DNA of 64,000 bases from Luteolibacter sp. LG18 (GCF_036322585.1 NZ_AP024600.1:5739343-5803342), one strand, 5' to 3'. Counted from the stretch's first letter, positions 18,337 to 28,758 are shown. Numbers and translations: made by a program. Notes: generated from the letters alone by a model not told the origin.

Positions 18337-21072
18337 ATGAAGACCCTGCTGCTGGCCGCCGTGCTCGCGCTTCCCGGCATTGCCCCGGCCCAAATCAACA
18401 TCGCCTTCCACAACAGCGCGTCCGTCGAATCCGCCATGGCCGCAGGCACGGCCCCCACGGCTCAAGGCACGGTGGTGAAACCGGCGAACGAAACTTGGAA
18501 CAACGTCACCCGCACCTCGACGACGACCTTTTCATTCAGCGGCATCGCGTTGCAGTCGGCGGACGGCTCGACCAGCGAAGCGACGCTCGCGGGCACCAGC
18601 GGCTACGCGGGGAACAACGCCAACGGCTGGGCGGCGAAGACGAAAGACTCGGTGATGATGGAAAGCTGGTTCGGCCTCGCCGGCAGCGAATCCATCACCG
18701 TTTCCAATCTTCCCGCGGCCTATGCTTCCGGCTTCAGCGTGATCGTCTACGGCGACTCGAACGACACCGCCGGTCGCACGATGAGCTACAAGATCGGAAC
18801 GACGACAAAGACCGTGGTGGACAACGGCACGTTCAGCGGAACCTTCACCGAGGGCGCGAACTTCGTCACGTTCACCGGACTGAGCGGTTCCAGCTTCACG
18901 CTCACCGGCAACGCGGCCACCCCTCGTTCGGCGATCAACGGGCTGGTGATCGTCCCGGGAGCCGTGGCGCAACCGCCATCGATCGCCTCCTTCGACACCC
19001 CGAGGCGCTATGTCCAGCCGGGCACACCGGTCACGCTGTCCTGGCAAACCACCGGCACGACGACCCTCGAAATCTCCCCGGGGATCGGCACGGTTTCCCC
19101 AGGCAGCGGCACGCAAGTGGTCACTCCCACCGCCACCACCACCTACAAGCTGACCGCCACCAACGCCCAAGGGACGGCGACGAAGGAAGTCCGGGTGGGC
19201 GTGGGCCCGACGCGGCCGAACATCCTGGTATTCCTGGTGGATGACATGGGTTGGCAGGATTGCTCGCTGCCATTTCTCTACACCAATGGCCAACCGGTGA
19301 AGACCTCGCTCAACCAGCTCTATCGCACGCCGAACCTGGAAACGCTGGGCGCTCAAGGCCTGCGCTTCACCAACGCCTGCGCGCACACCGTCTGTTCACC
19401 CAGCCGGGTCTCGCTGATGACCGGCATGAACGCGGCCCGCCACCACGTCACCAACTGGACCTATCCCACCTACGCGAAGCAAACCGACATCGCCAACGCG
19501 ACCCTCGATCCGCCGACCGGATGGCGGATCAATGGCATGGACTCCAGTGACGTGGCCATGCCCGGACTCCTTCAGGACGCGGGCTACCGGACCATCCACA
19601 CCGGCAAGGCCCACTTCGGTCCGATGAAGCGCTCGGACAACGCGACCCCGAACCCCTCGGGGGATCCGATGTTCCTCGGCTTCGATGTGAACATCGCCGG
19701 CTGGGGCGCAGGTGGCCCGGGTTCCTATGCCAGCGAACAATCCTACGGCACCGATCCGCTGTGGCATGTGCCAGGGCTCGAAAGTTACTACACGCCCACC
19801 CAGACCCACACGCATCTCACCGAAGCGCTGACCCAGGAGATCGGCAAATCAATCGAGGAATCGGTGCAGCACGGCCAGCCGTTCTTCGCCTACATGTCCC
19901 ACTACGCGATCCACGCGCCCTATGAGGTCGATGCCCGGTTCTCCGCGAACTATCCGGGTCTCAGTGGCACGATGCTGGGCCACGCCACGCTCATCGAAGG
20001 CATGGACAAGTCGCTGGGCGACCTGCTCCGCAAGCTCGATGACCTGCACGTGGCGGAAAACACTCTGATCGTATTCCTCGGCGACAACGGGGCCGAAACC
20101 CCGAGCACCTCCGCCCTGCCCGCGCCCTCCGCTCCTCTCCGCGGACGGAAGGGCACGCCCTACGAGGGCGGCATGCGCGTGCCATTGGTCGCGGCCTGGG
20201 CCAAGCGGGATCCCGCGAATCCGTTCCAAGCCCAAATCCCCATCCCGGCGAACGGCCACAACGACGACATCGTTTCCATCGACGACCTCTTCCCCACCCT
20301 GCTCGCCACGGCGGGAGTCACTGCTCCCGCGCCGGTGGACGGCCACAGTCTACTGCCGTATCTCCAGGGAAACGCGAGCTACCACGTGCCGCAGGAGTTC
20401 GTCACCCACCTGCCGCATTCGCACAACGACTCGTTCTTCTCCACCCTGCGGGATGGCCAGTGGAAGCTGATCCACCGTTACCTCACCCGCTCATGGGAGT
20501 TCTACGATCTCTCGACCGATCCCGGCGAGACCACGAACCTGGCGACGAATCCCACGCCTGCGAACGCCGCCAGATTGATGCGGATGGCTCGTCACCTCGC
20601 CTCTGAACTGAAGCGCTACGGGGCCCAGTTCCCGACCGAGGACGCCACCGGCAACGAACGACCGCTGTTGATGCCGAACCTCACCACCGTGGACAGCGAT
20701 GGAGACGGCATTCCGGACATGCAGGAGGATACCAATCGCAACGGCCTGACCGATCCTGGCGAGACCGACGCGGACAAGGCGGACAGCGATGGCGACGGCA
20801 CGCCTGACGGGGCGGAAAAGAAGCTGGGCACCAATCCCCTCGACCCGACCAGCGCGTTCATGGCCACGCCTTCGCGACAGGCCAACGGCACGCTCGCGAT
20901 CGAATGGCCGTCCCAGCCTGGCACCGCCTATGAAATCCGCAGCAGTCTCGACATGGCGGATTGGTCCACGCTGGTGGCGGCCGATGTTCCCGCCGCCCAG
21001 GGAACGCGCACGCGCTACGAGCTCGGCGCTCCCGATGGCGCGCGTCGTTTCTTCCGCGTGTCGCTGAAATAA
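18337..21072 (+). CDS. Exported multidomain sulfatase with calcium-binding TSP3-like repeats
   Basis: 911 residues. A signal peptide (MKTLLLAAVLALPGIAPAQ) is followed by an unrecognised beta-rich region to about 210 and an Ig-like stretch (about 215-285). The sulfatase domain starts RPNILVFLVDDMGW (about 294), where the DD pair helps bind the metal; the formylglycine site is CSPSR with Cys353. Further motifs are HTGKAHFG and LGDNGAETP. After residue 780 come short calcium-binding repeats (DSDGDGIPD, DSDGDGTPDGAEK). The C-terminal 70 residues resemble a domain common at the end of verrucomicrobial secreted proteins. It probably removes sulfate esters from a polysaccharide outside the cell; the substrate is unknown. 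Confidence 0.9.
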   Translation: MKTLLLAAVLALPGIAPAQINIAFHNSASVESAMAAGTAPTAQGTVVKPANETWNNVTRTSTTTFSFSGIALQSADGSTSEATLAGTSGYAGNNANGWAAKTKDSVMMESWFGLAGSESITVSNLPAAYASGFSVIVYGDSNDTAGRTMSYKIGTTTKTVVDNGTFSGTFTEGANFVTFTGLSGSSFTLTGNAATPRSAINGLVIVPGAVAQPPSIASFDTPRRYVQPGTPVTLSWQTTGTTTLEISPGIGTVSPGSGTQVVTPTATTTYKLTATNAQGTATKEVRVGVGPTRPNILVFLVDDMGWQDCSLPFLYTNGQPVKTSLNQLYRTPNLETLGAQGLRFTNACAHTVCSPSRVSLMTGMNAARHHVTNWTYPTYAKQTDIANATLDPPTGWRINGMDSSDVAMPGLLQDAGYRTIHTGKAHFGPMKRSDNATPNPSGDPMFLGFDVNIAGWGAGGPGSYASEQSYGTDPLWHVPGLESYYTPTQTHTHLTEALTQEIGKSIEESVQHGQPFFAYMSHYAIHAPYEVDARFSANYPGLSGTMLGHATLIEGMDKSLGDLLRKLDDLHVAENTLIVFLGDNGAETPSTSALPAPSAPLRGRKGTPYEGGMRVPLVAAWAKRDPANPFQAQIPIPANGHNDDIVSIDDLFPTLLATAGVTAPAPVDGHSLLPYLQGNASYHVPQEFVTHLPHSHNDSFFSTLRDGQWKLIHRYLTRSWEFYDLSTDPGETTNLATNPTPANAARLMRMARHLASELKRYGAQFPTEDATGNERPLLMPNLTTVDSDGDGIPDMQEDTNRNGLTDPGETDADKADSDGDGTPDGAEKKLGTNPLDPTSAFMATPSRQANGTLAIEWPSQPGTAYEIRSSLDMADWSTLVAADVPAAQGTRTRYELGAPDGARRFFRVSLK

Positions 21073-21149
21073 TCCGGAGTGTCCGATTGAAATCGGCCAG
21101 CCCCGCGTATTTCCATGGTTACGTTTGTCCGCCCATGCATCCCAGGTTC

Positions 21150-22595
21150 ATGAAAATCCTCGCGCTCGCCGCCGCCTTGCTCCCGCTGGCTCCCTTCGCC
21201 AGCACCGCTGCCGATTCTCCCGTGAAACGTCCGCCGAACATCGTGCTCATCGTGATCGATGACATGGGCTGGAAGGACATCGCGGCAAACGGCTCGACCT
21301 ACTACAAGACCCCGAACGTGGACCGTCTGGCCAGCGAGGGCATGCGTTTCCGGAACGGCTACGCGGCCTGCGCGGTGTGCTCGCCCTCACGGGCGGCGAT
21401 CATGACCGGTCAATCCCCGGCACGGCTGCATCTGACCGATTGGATTCCAGGAGAAGGCGCGCCGAAGAACTCGCGCTTCACGGTGCCGCAGTGGGACATG
21501 ACGCTGGAGAAGAGCACGCCGACGCTGCCGCAACTTCTCAAGAAACAGGGCTACACCACGGCCGCTATCGGCAAGTGGCATCTGGGCAACGACGGACCCG
21601 AAGCGCACGGATTCGACGTCAACATTGCCGGCGGCCACATCGGGCATCCGGCATCCTTCTTCTGGCCTTACGGGAAGGAAGGCAATTCCCACCGCGTGCC
21701 GATGCTCGCCGAAGCGGGCGGCAAGGAAGGCGAGTATCTGACCGACCGGCTCACCGACGAGGCCGTGAAGTTCATCGACGGCAACAGGGACAAGCCCTTC
21801 TTCCTCTACCTCGCCCACTACGCGGTGCACGCGCCGCTGATGGCGAAGGACGACGACACGGCCTTGTTCAAGGGCGCGAAGCCGGACGGCCAGCAGGACT
21901 TCCCGGTGTACGCCGGGATGGTGAAGGCGGTGGACGATTCGGTGGGCCGCATTCTCGCCGATCTGAAGAAGCAAGGCTTGGAGGACAATACGATCGTGGT
22001 CTTCACCTCCGACAACGGCGGGGTGGTGCATTTCCGGGCGACCGACAACGCGCCGCTACGGGGCGGCAAGGGCTTCCCTTATGAGGGCGGCCTACGCGTT
22101 CCTTTCATCGTGCGGGCTCCGGGACTCACGAAACCCGGCAGCGTGAACGACACGCCGGTGATCGGCACCGACTTCCTGCCGACCTTCGCGAAGCTGGCGG
22201 GCATCGAGGGCAAACCCGCCCCGGTGTTGGACGGGGTGGACATCTCCCCCGCCCTGCGTGGCGGGAAGCTGGAACGCGACACCTTCCTCTGGCACTACCC
22301 GCACTACTGGTGGGGAGGCAACATCTCGCCCTACTCGGTAATCCACTCGGGAGATTGGAAGCTGGTGCGCTGGAATGAGTATGGCTCGGAAGAGCTCTAC
22401 AATCTCGCCCAGGATCCATCGGAGAAAACCGATCTCGCGAAAGCGAATCCAGAGAAGCTCAAGGAGATGTCCGCCAAGCTGGATGCGGAGCTGAAGGCCC
22501 AGGACGCGCAGCCACCGGTGCCACGGAAGGACGCGAAGGCCGCCCCCGATCCGGAAAGCAATCCGGCGAAGGCGGCGAAGTTCATCCGGGGGTGA
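21150..22595 (+). CDS. Secreted sulfatase (arylsulfatase A-like)
   Basis: 481 residues from ATG 21150 (MKILALAAALLPLAPFASTA, a signal peptide); an in-frame ATG at 21135 would add five residues. Metal-binding NIVLIVIDDMGWKD, formylglycine motif CSPSR with Cys77, TGQSPARLHLTDW, GKWHLG and SDNGG are all present, so it looks catalytically complete. It requires a formylglycine-generating enzyme, which is not in this window. It is the second sulfatase in tandem, 77 bases after the first, under the same presumed control. Confidence 0.93.
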   Translation: MKILALAAALLPLAPFASTAADSPVKRPPNIVLIVIDDMGWKDIAANGSTYYKTPNVDRLASEGMRFRNGYAACAVCSPSRAAIMTGQSPARLHLTDWIPGEGAPKNSRFTVPQWDMTLEKSTPTLPQLLKKQGYTTAAIGKWHLGNDGPEAHGFDVNIAGGHIGHPASFFWPYGKEGNSHRVPMLAEAGGKEGEYLTDRLTDEAVKFIDGNRDKPFFLYLAHYAVHAPLMAKDDDTALFKGAKPDGQQDFPVYAGMVKAVDDSVGRILADLKKQGLEDNTIVVFTSDNGGVVHFRATDNAPLRGGKGFPYEGGLRVPFIVRAPGLTKPGSVNDTPVIGTDFLPTFAKLAGIEGKPAPVLDGVDISPALRGGKLERDTFLWHYPHYWWGGNISPYSVIHSGDWKLVRWNEYGSEELYNLAQDPSEKTDLAKANPEKLKEMSAKLDAELKAQDAQPPVPRKDAKAAPDPESNPAKAAKFIRG

Positions 22596-22952
22596 CTCCA
22601 GGTCCTTATCTACCTCCTAAGCTCTGCATCCCGAATGGGATGGCAGCCCAAGTAGCCGGAGGTTGAGGAGCCTTGGCGACGACACCTCCGGTTCAGGCGG
22701 AAAGATCATTCGATCCCGGAGGGGATCGTAGCCGGGTTCGGAGGTCTGCGGAATTTCATTTCCCATTCCACCCGCGGAACCGGGGCACGCGTCTCGCACC
22801 CCTGCCGGGGCGCATTTCGTGCCCCTGGGGAATCCGGTGGCGGCGTCGCTCCGCTCCTTGCACACCGGCTAATTTCTCCTGCCCCTACCGGGGCGAAAGA
22901 ACAGCCTCCCCCGGAGTTCACGAAGCTCGAGGTCTGGACCTCAACCACGGCA
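22596..22952. repeat. Hairpin-rich intergenic repeat (copy A)
   Basis: This 357-base gap has no convincing gene. It is a chain of inverted repeats: ATCCC-GAAT-GGGAT (about 22628-22641), GATCCC-GGAG-GGGATC (about 22711-22727), a CCCC...GGGG hairpin near 22881, and two opposed copies of a core hairpin. The core is CCGGTGG...CGTCGCT...GCTCC...ACCGGCTA at 22834-22872, and a diverged reverse copy is at 22653-22691. A third copy is at 35088-35126. A minus-strand frame at 22617-22865 runs through it and is probably not a gene. Confidence 0.7.
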
Positions 22953-23540
22953 TCACTGCTTGCCCGGCTCCTTGGCGGGCTCTTTCGCGGCAGCCTCTTT
23001 CTCCGCGGCCTCTTTGGCTGCGGCGTCCTTGGCAGCCTTCTCCAGTTCCTTCTTGCGGACCTCCACCATCGGCGGAATGGACTGCTTCCACAGCTTGATG
23101 TTCGCCTCGGCGAGGCGGGACAGGAACACATCCTTGTTCTTCAGATCTTCCCGGATCTCGTCCGCCTCCTGCACCTTCCCCAGCGCGAGTGCCGGGCAAA
23201 TGGTGGCAAAGAGATAGATGGTGTCGCTCGACCGGGTGTAGGCCTCCTTCACGCCGTCATACACCTTTTGGGTGTCGTGGTACAACACCGAGGAACGGTA
23301 GGGCCAGCCACCATGAAACTTCGGAGCCACCACGGCCGCCTTGACCTGGTTCACGTAAACACCGGCGGAGCCCGGCGTCTCCGGTCGCGCGCGATTCAGC
23401 ATGGCGATGGCTTCATCCTTCTCCAATGCCACGGTTTCGCCTCCGCGCACTTTGGCGAGGAGTTCATCGAGATCCGCGGCCAACAACGTGGACGGCAGGA
23501 GCAGGAGACCCAGAAATCCGGACAGCAGGAAACGTTTCAT
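22953..23540 (-). CDS. Hypothetical exported protein with Lys/Ala/Glu-rich tail
   Basis: 195 residues from ATG 23540 (MKRFLLSGFLGLLLLPSTLLAA, a clear signal peptide); a longer frame exists but the signal fixes the start. The body is mixed (LDELLAKVRGGETVALEKDEA, YVNQVKAAVVAPKFHGGWPY) and matches no family I recognise. The C-terminal third is a predicted charged helix made of alanine-, lysine- and glutamate-rich units (EKAAKDAAAKEAAEKEAAA). It stands alone between the repeat region and the divergent DUF1800 gene. Confidence 0.75.
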   Translation of the reverse strand: MKRFLLSGFLGLLLLPSTLLAADLDELLAKVRGGETVALEKDEAIAMLNRARPETPGSAGVYVNQVKAAVVAPKFHGGWPYRSSVLYHDTQKVYDGVKEAYTRSSDTIYLFATICPALALGKVQEADEIREDLKNKDVFLSRLAEANIKLWKQSIPPMVEVRKKELEKAAKDAAAKEAAEKEAAAKEPAKEPGKQ

Positions 23541-23768
23541 GACAGGAGGGGGTTGCGGAAAACCGGAGCTGCCGGAACCAACCGCGGTTCCCGATCCACG
23601 CTCCATTCTCCCCATAGTCCGCGACGCTCCGAATGTCGATCTGAAACGGGAGCACAGAGCCTGCAAATGGTTTCATTTCCGGCCACAACCCATTCAACGC
23701 TCGTGGTTTCACGAAACCGGTGGTTGTTAGGTTGCCTTGGATAACCGGATTTGCGAAACACCGGCCCG

Positions 23769-26700
23769 ATGGCGCGAAAACCCGCTTCCTGGCCGCTCTT
23801 GTTCGCCGCCCTTTCCGGTCCGGCGCACGCGGCGTTGTTCGATCCAGTCTGGCAGCTCGGCACCGACGACGCGAACACCGCTCCCTTCAGCCAGGAGAGC
23901 TTCGCCGCGAACAGTGCGCCGGGCTCGGCCACGGTGAAGGACGACGACTATTATTTCGCGGGCACCTATCCGGCTCCGATCGGCACGGTGGGAACCACCG
24001 AAGCGGTGGCCAATTTCGAGCGCGCGATGACGATCAGCGATCCACGGAAGCGGATTCATTTCCCACTGACCGCGGCGCAGGTTTCGTCGGGCTCGCGGCT
24101 GCGGATCACCATCGACCTGTTCGCGGGCGGTGGCTGGGTGAGCGGCACGGGCAGCCTGCCGGGTTTCCAGAGCCACGATGTTTCGGTGAAGCTCAACGGG
24201 GTGACACTCGGCACCCGGTCCGCCATCCAATATGACACCACGCTGGTGTTCACGGTGCCCGCCTCCTCGGTGAACGCCACCACCGGCGAGAACATCCTCC
24301 TGATCGAGCGAACCGGCGGCTCGGCGAACGCCTACATCCAGTTCGACTACCTGAAGGTCGAAGCCGATCCCGATGGACTGGCCGATGGCGATGGCGACGG
24401 CATGCCGCGATGGTTCGAGGAGACCTACAATCTTTCCGACAGCAATGCCGCGGACGCGGCGCTCGATCCCGATGGCGACGGACTGACCAATCTCCAGGAG
24501 TTCCAGAAGGGCACGAACCCGACCGATCCGGACACCGACAACGACGGACTGCTGGACGGCCAGGAAACCACCACCGATCCACTGAAAGCGGACACCGATG
24601 GCGATGGAATCGTGGATGGCGCGGAAACCAGCTCGAATCCCCTGCTGGCCGACAGCGATGGCGATGGGTTCCCGGACAACATCGAGATCGAGCAGGGAAC
24701 GAACCCGCTCTCGGCGGCCTCGAAGCCCTTTGATTTTCCCGGCGCGGTCGGCTTCCAGTTCATCGCGGAGCGGAGCATTGAATCGTCGCTGAAGCCCGGC
24801 GAACCAGCGGGCTATTTCCGGCTGCCGAACTGGAACGTTTCGCCGCCGCTGCCGCTGTGGCCACCCTCGAACACCGCGTTGACGGGCTCGGCCTCGGCAC
24901 TGAAAAACCACCGCGGCCAGGCCACCGGCGTGAACGTGAGCTGGTCCTACCGGGCGGCGACGGACGGCCTGCACAAGGGAACGTCCAACGAGAAGCTGCT
25001 GGACGGGATGATCTACGCGGGTTCCTACGGCTCGGGAAACACCTCAGCCAGTGTGTCGATTACCGGCATCCCCTACGCCACCTACGATCTGATCGTGTAT
25101 CTCGGCGACCAGTATCCCGATCATCGCGGTTACCTCCAACTGGGCACGAACTCCTCGACGCAGCGCTACTTCACCTCGGCCTCGAACCCGCCCTTCCGCA
25201 AATGGATCGAGGGCAAGGCCACCACGCAGACAACGATGACGCCTGCGAACTACGTGCGCTACCGGAACCTCAGCGGCACCTCGCAATCGGTGACGCTGAA
25301 CCAGATCGCAGCGGACGACGGCAACTATTACAACGTCTCGATCCACGGTTTTCAGATCGTGGACAGCGGCACGGACAGCGACGGCGACGGGATGAAGGAC
25401 ACCACCGAGGTGGAGAACGGCTTCAACCCGAAAGTCGCGGATGCGACGGCGGACGCCGATGCCGATGGACTCACCAATGCAGCGGAATTGACGGCCGGCA
25501 CCGATCCGCACGACCCCGACACCGACCACGACGGGCTCAAGGATGGCGAGGAAGCCTCGTTCAACGCGAATCCGCTGCTGGCGGACACCGACGGCGACGG
25601 TCTGCTCGATGGCGACGAGGTGCATGGCAGCCCGTTCCCCTCGTTCGCGAACGACACGGACAGCGACAACGATGGATTCACCGATGCCGCGGAACGCGCG
25701 GCGGGCTCCGATCCGAAGAGCAACACCAGCAAGCCCCCCGCGGTTCCAGATTGGACACTGGGCACGCGGACCTGGAGTTGGAAGACGGGTCCATTCCGCT
25801 TGGTGTGGAACCACGACCGCACGATGCTCGGGGCGATGGATGGCGATGAGGCGATGCTGTGCGAGGCCGTCGTCGGCAGACCGGGCGTGGGTTGGGAGAG
25901 CCAGATCGGCATCGGGCTGCGCTACGTGAACGGTCGCCTGACCTACCGGTTCCGCTGCGGGTCGGACACCTTCGGCGATGCCTCGGGGAACGCTTTCTGG
26001 AACAGTGACTGGAACACCTTCCCGGTGGACAAGACCGCGCAGTTCGGATTCAGCGGTCATGGCTCCGGTGACATCTCGATGCCGCTGCGTTTCGAGTTCA
26101 CCGCGGTGCGGAAGAACCTGAGTGAGAACCTGTGGACGCTGACGTTCAAGATCGTGGACACCACCAACTCGACCAACCTGGTCACGTGGACCACCACGGC
26201 GAACACCGCCATCGCGGCAGACGCCACCTTGCTCAATGGAACGACCACCTGGGCGGATGCCGATGACACCGCCGGTGCCGTGAGCCTGCTGACCCAGCCG
26301 GGGGTCTCGATCTACTACACCTCCGCCAACGTCGCCACGGTGGACACGGACCGGGACGGCATTCCCGATGCCTGGGAAACGGCCAACAGCTTCAACCCGA
26401 ACAGCGCCGCGGATGCGACGCTGGACACGGATGGCGACGGCCTGAACAACCGCGACGAGTGGCGCGCGGGCACGAACCCGCGCAACGCCGATACCGACGG
26501 TGACGGCGCGAGCGACGGGCTGGAAGTGGCGCAGGGCACCAATCCGCTTTCCGCCGCCTCCGTGCCGGCCGCGTTCACGTTCAGCGGCGCAATCGGCGAC
26601 CTCGATGGCGATGGGCTCAATGACGCCTGGCTACTGTGGAGCGGCGGACGCGCCCGCGTGGCAGGAGCGGATGACGATGGCGACGGCATGAGCAACGCGC

Positions 26701-28751
26701 AGGAGAGCGCGGCGGGCACCAACCCGGACGATCCGAATTCCAAATTGGCAATGGTCGCCACGCCCGCGGCCGACGACCTGTGGTTGTCCTGGACGGACGC
26801 GCCTCTGAAAGCGCAGGTGATCGAAACCGGCACCGGGCTGGGCGCGTGGGCCGCGGCCACCGGCTTGCCCTCCTCCACGGTCTCGAATGGCGTGCGCCAG
26901 GTGAAAGTGCCCCACGCGCTTTCCTCGGGAGACGCGAAACGCTTTTACCGGGCGCGGGTTTCACCGGTGGACACGGATGGCGACGGGGTCGAGGATTGGA
27001 CCGAAACGAACGTCCTCGGTTCCTCCCCCACCAGCGCGAACTCGATGGGGCAATCGATCGTGCGTTCGAACGGCCAGACACTCTCCGGCGACGCGCTGGC
27101 GCTCTATCAGAAGGTTCAGGGGTCCTCGCCTTCCGGCGGCGCGCCGGGCACCACGGTGGCGGGCACGCCCTCGCCGGTGCAGGCGGCGCGTTTCCTGATG
27201 CAGTCGACCTTCGGTCCGGTGCCGCAGGACATCGACGCGGTGCGGCAGTCCGGCTACGCGGCGTGGATCGACGCCCAGCTCCAACTACCGCCGTCGTACT
27301 TGCAGCCCTACATCAAGGCGATCAAGGCGGACGCCGCCGGCCAGCACGCGGATAAGAGCTACAATTTCAACGATCTCGACAACTTCGTCTACGGCAACAA
27401 CGTCACCACGCCCTTCGCCCGCAACGCGGTGGGCGCGCCGGACCAGCTCCGCCAGCGGGTGGCCTTCGCCCTGTCCCAGATCCTGGTGGTGTCCCGCCGC
27501 GATGCCCAGCTCGAGGAGAAGCCGGAGGGCATGGCGAACTACTACGACACGCTGGTCCGCAACTCGCTGGGGAACTACGGCACCCTGCTGCGCGAGGTGG
27601 CGCTGCATCCGGCAATGGGCTGGTACCTGAGCCATGTGGGCAACCAGAAGGCCGACCCCTCGATCCCGCGCTACCCGGACGAGAACTTCGCCCGCGAGGT
27701 GATGCAGCTCTTTTCCATCGGCCTGTGGGAGCTGAACCCCGATGGTTCCCGCAAGCTGGATGGCAACGGCGAGCCGATCCCGACCTACGACAACGGCACC
27801 ATCACCGAGATGGCCCGCGTGTTCACCGGCCTCTATTTCGACGCTCCCTACGGCTGGGAAGGCGGCGGCTGGAGCGACGACGACTACACCAAGCCGATGG
27901 TGATGTATCCGGAATACCACGACTTCGGGAAGAAGACGCTGCTGCACGGCTTCATCCTCCCGGAGCGCGAGGAAACCGCGGCCAACGGCATGCAGGACGT
28001 GATCGACGCGGTCGATTGCCTGTTCCGCCATCCGAACACCCCGCCGTTCGTATCCCGCCAGCTCATCCAGTTCCTGGTGATGGACAATCCGTCCCCCGCC
28101 TACGTCAAGCGGGTGCAGGATGTGTTCGTGAACGATGGCAGCGGCGTACGCGGCAATCTCGGTGCGGTGGTGAAAGCAATCCTGCTCGATCCCGATGCGC
28201 GCAATGCCCCGGTTTCTCCGGGCCAGGGCAAGATGCGCGAGCCGGTGATCCGCACCATGCATCTCGGCCGACTGTTCAAGGTCACGGAGACCAATCCGGA
28301 TTTCACCTGGTGGAACTGGACGGACACCTACTACGGCTTCACCTCGCAGGAGCCGCTCAACTCGCCGAGCGTGTTCAACTTTTACACCCCGGTCTACCAG
28401 GCCCCCGGCGAGATCCGGAACACCGGGCTGGTGAGCCCCGGCTTCCAGCTCGTGAACACCTACACCTCGGTGTCGTTCCCGAACTTGCTGCTCGATTACC
28501 TCCACGAAGGCTTCCGCTCGGCCTGGGACCACCGCTATCCGCTCGACTACCACGCGACGCTGCTGGTGGCCGCCAGCCCGGAAGCCTTGGTCGATCAAGT
28601 GAACCTGCTGGTCTGCGCCGGCAACATGACCGCGCGGACGCGCTCGATCCTGATCACCCGGCTGAACGATCCGAACCTCAACCAGAACGACCGCGTCGCG
28701 CTCGCCGTGTGGCTGGCGATGACCTGCCCGGAGGGCGCCGTCCAACGCTGA
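23769..28751 (+). CDS. Giant exported DUF1800 protein with TSP3-like calcium-binding repeats
   Basis: 1660 residues from ATG 23769 (MARKPASWPLLFAALSGPAHAA); a TTG at 23751 is an alternative start. The N-terminal half contains carbohydrate-binding-like beta domains (about 30-200, 340-520, 650-850). Between them lie clusters of aspartate-rich units of the thrombospondin type 3 kind (DSDGDGFPD, DTDNDGLLDGQE, DTDGDGASDG). The C-terminal 520 residues (from about 1137) are a DUF1800 domain with AARFLMQSTFGP, PDENFAREVMQLFSIGLWELN and ARVFTGL. DUF1800 genes nearly always precede a DUF1501 gene, as here (gap of 7 bases). The role is unknown; in these phyla the pair is thought to act on the cell surface or in polymer handling. 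Confidence 0.88.
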   Translation: MARKPASWPLLFAALSGPAHAALFDPVWQLGTDDANTAPFSQESFAANSAPGSATVKDDDYYFAGTYPAPIGTVGTTEAVANFERAMTISDPRKRIHFPLTAAQVSSGSRLRITIDLFAGGGWVSGTGSLPGFQSHDVSVKLNGVTLGTRSAIQYDTTLVFTVPASSVNATTGENILLIERTGGSANAYIQFDYLKVEADPDGLADGDGDGMPRWFEETYNLSDSNAADAALDPDGDGLTNLQEFQKGTNPTDPDTDNDGLLDGQETTTDPLKADTDGDGIVDGAETSSNPLLADSDGDGFPDNIEIEQGTNPLSAASKPFDFPGAVGFQFIAERSIESSLKPGEPAGYFRLPNWNVSPPLPLWPPSNTALTGSASALKNHRGQATGVNVSWSYRAATDGLHKGTSNEKLLDGMIYAGSYGSGNTSASVSITGIPYATYDLIVYLGDQYPDHRGYLQLGTNSSTQRYFTSASNPPFRKWIEGKATTQTTMTPANYVRYRNLSGTSQSVTLNQIAADDGNYYNVSIHGFQIVDSGTDSDGDGMKDTTEVENGFNPKVADATADADADGLTNAAELTAGTDPHDPDTDHDGLKDGEEASFNANPLLADTDGDGLLDGDEVHGSPFPSFANDTDSDNDGFTDAAERAAGSDPKSNTSKPPAVPDWTLGTRTWSWKTGPFRLVWNHDRTMLGAMDGDEAMLCEAVVGRPGVGWESQIGIGLRYVNGRLTYRFRCGSDTFGDASGNAFWNSDWNTFPVDKTAQFGFSGHGSGDISMPLRFEFTAVRKNLSENLWTLTFKIVDTTNSTNLVTWTTTANTAIAADATLLNGTTTWADADDTAGAVSLLTQPGVSIYYTSANVATVDTDRDGIPDAWETANSFNPNSAADATLDTDGDGLNNRDEWRAGTNPRNADTDGDGASDGLEVAQGTNPLSAASVPAAFTFSGAIGDLDGDGLNDAWLLWSGGRARVAGADDDGDGMSNAQESAAGTNPDDPNSKLAMVATPAADDLWLSWTDAPLKAQVIETGTGLGAWAAATGLPSSTVSNGVRQVKVPHALSSGDAKRFYRARVSPVDTDGDGVEDWTETNVLGSSPTSANSMGQSIVRSNGQTLSGDALALYQKVQGSSPSGGAPGTTVAGTPSPVQAARFLMQSTFGPVPQDIDAVRQSGYAAWIDAQLQLPPSYLQPYIKAIKADAAGQHADKSYNFNDLDNFVYGNNVTTPFARNAVGAPDQLRQRVAFALSQILVVSRRDAQLEEKPEGMANYYDTLVRNSLGNYGTLLREVALHPAMGWYLSHVGNQKADPSIPRYPDENFAREVMQLFSIGLWELNPDGSRKLDGNGEPIPTYDNGTITEMARVFTGLYFDAPYGWEGGGWSDDDYTKPMVMYPEYHDFGKKTLLHGFILPEREETAANGMQDVIDAVDCLFRHPNTPPFVSRQLIQFLVMDNPSPAYVKRVQDVFVNDGSGVRGNLGAVVKAILLDPDARNAPVSPGQGKMREPVIRTMHLGRLFKVTETNPDFTWWNWTDTYYGFTSQEPLNSPSVFNFYTPVYQAPGEIRNTGLVSPGFQLVNTYTSVSFPNLLLDYLHEGFRSAWDHRYPLDYHATLLVAASPEALVDQVNLLVCAGNMTARTRSILITRLNDPNLNQNDRVALAVWLAMTCPEGAVQR

Positions 28752-28758
28752 ATATCCC

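Noticed and set aside
22617..22865. Minus-strand frame of 82 codons in the intergenic repeat
   Set aside because: It runs through a chain of hairpins whose core recurs elsewhere; the composition follows the repeat and no protein family is recognisable.
24350..27050. Tandem short similar DNA units that could look like a repeat array or CRISPR
   Set aside because: They are in frame and encode aspartate-rich calcium-binding repeats; spacing is irregular and there are no cas genes.
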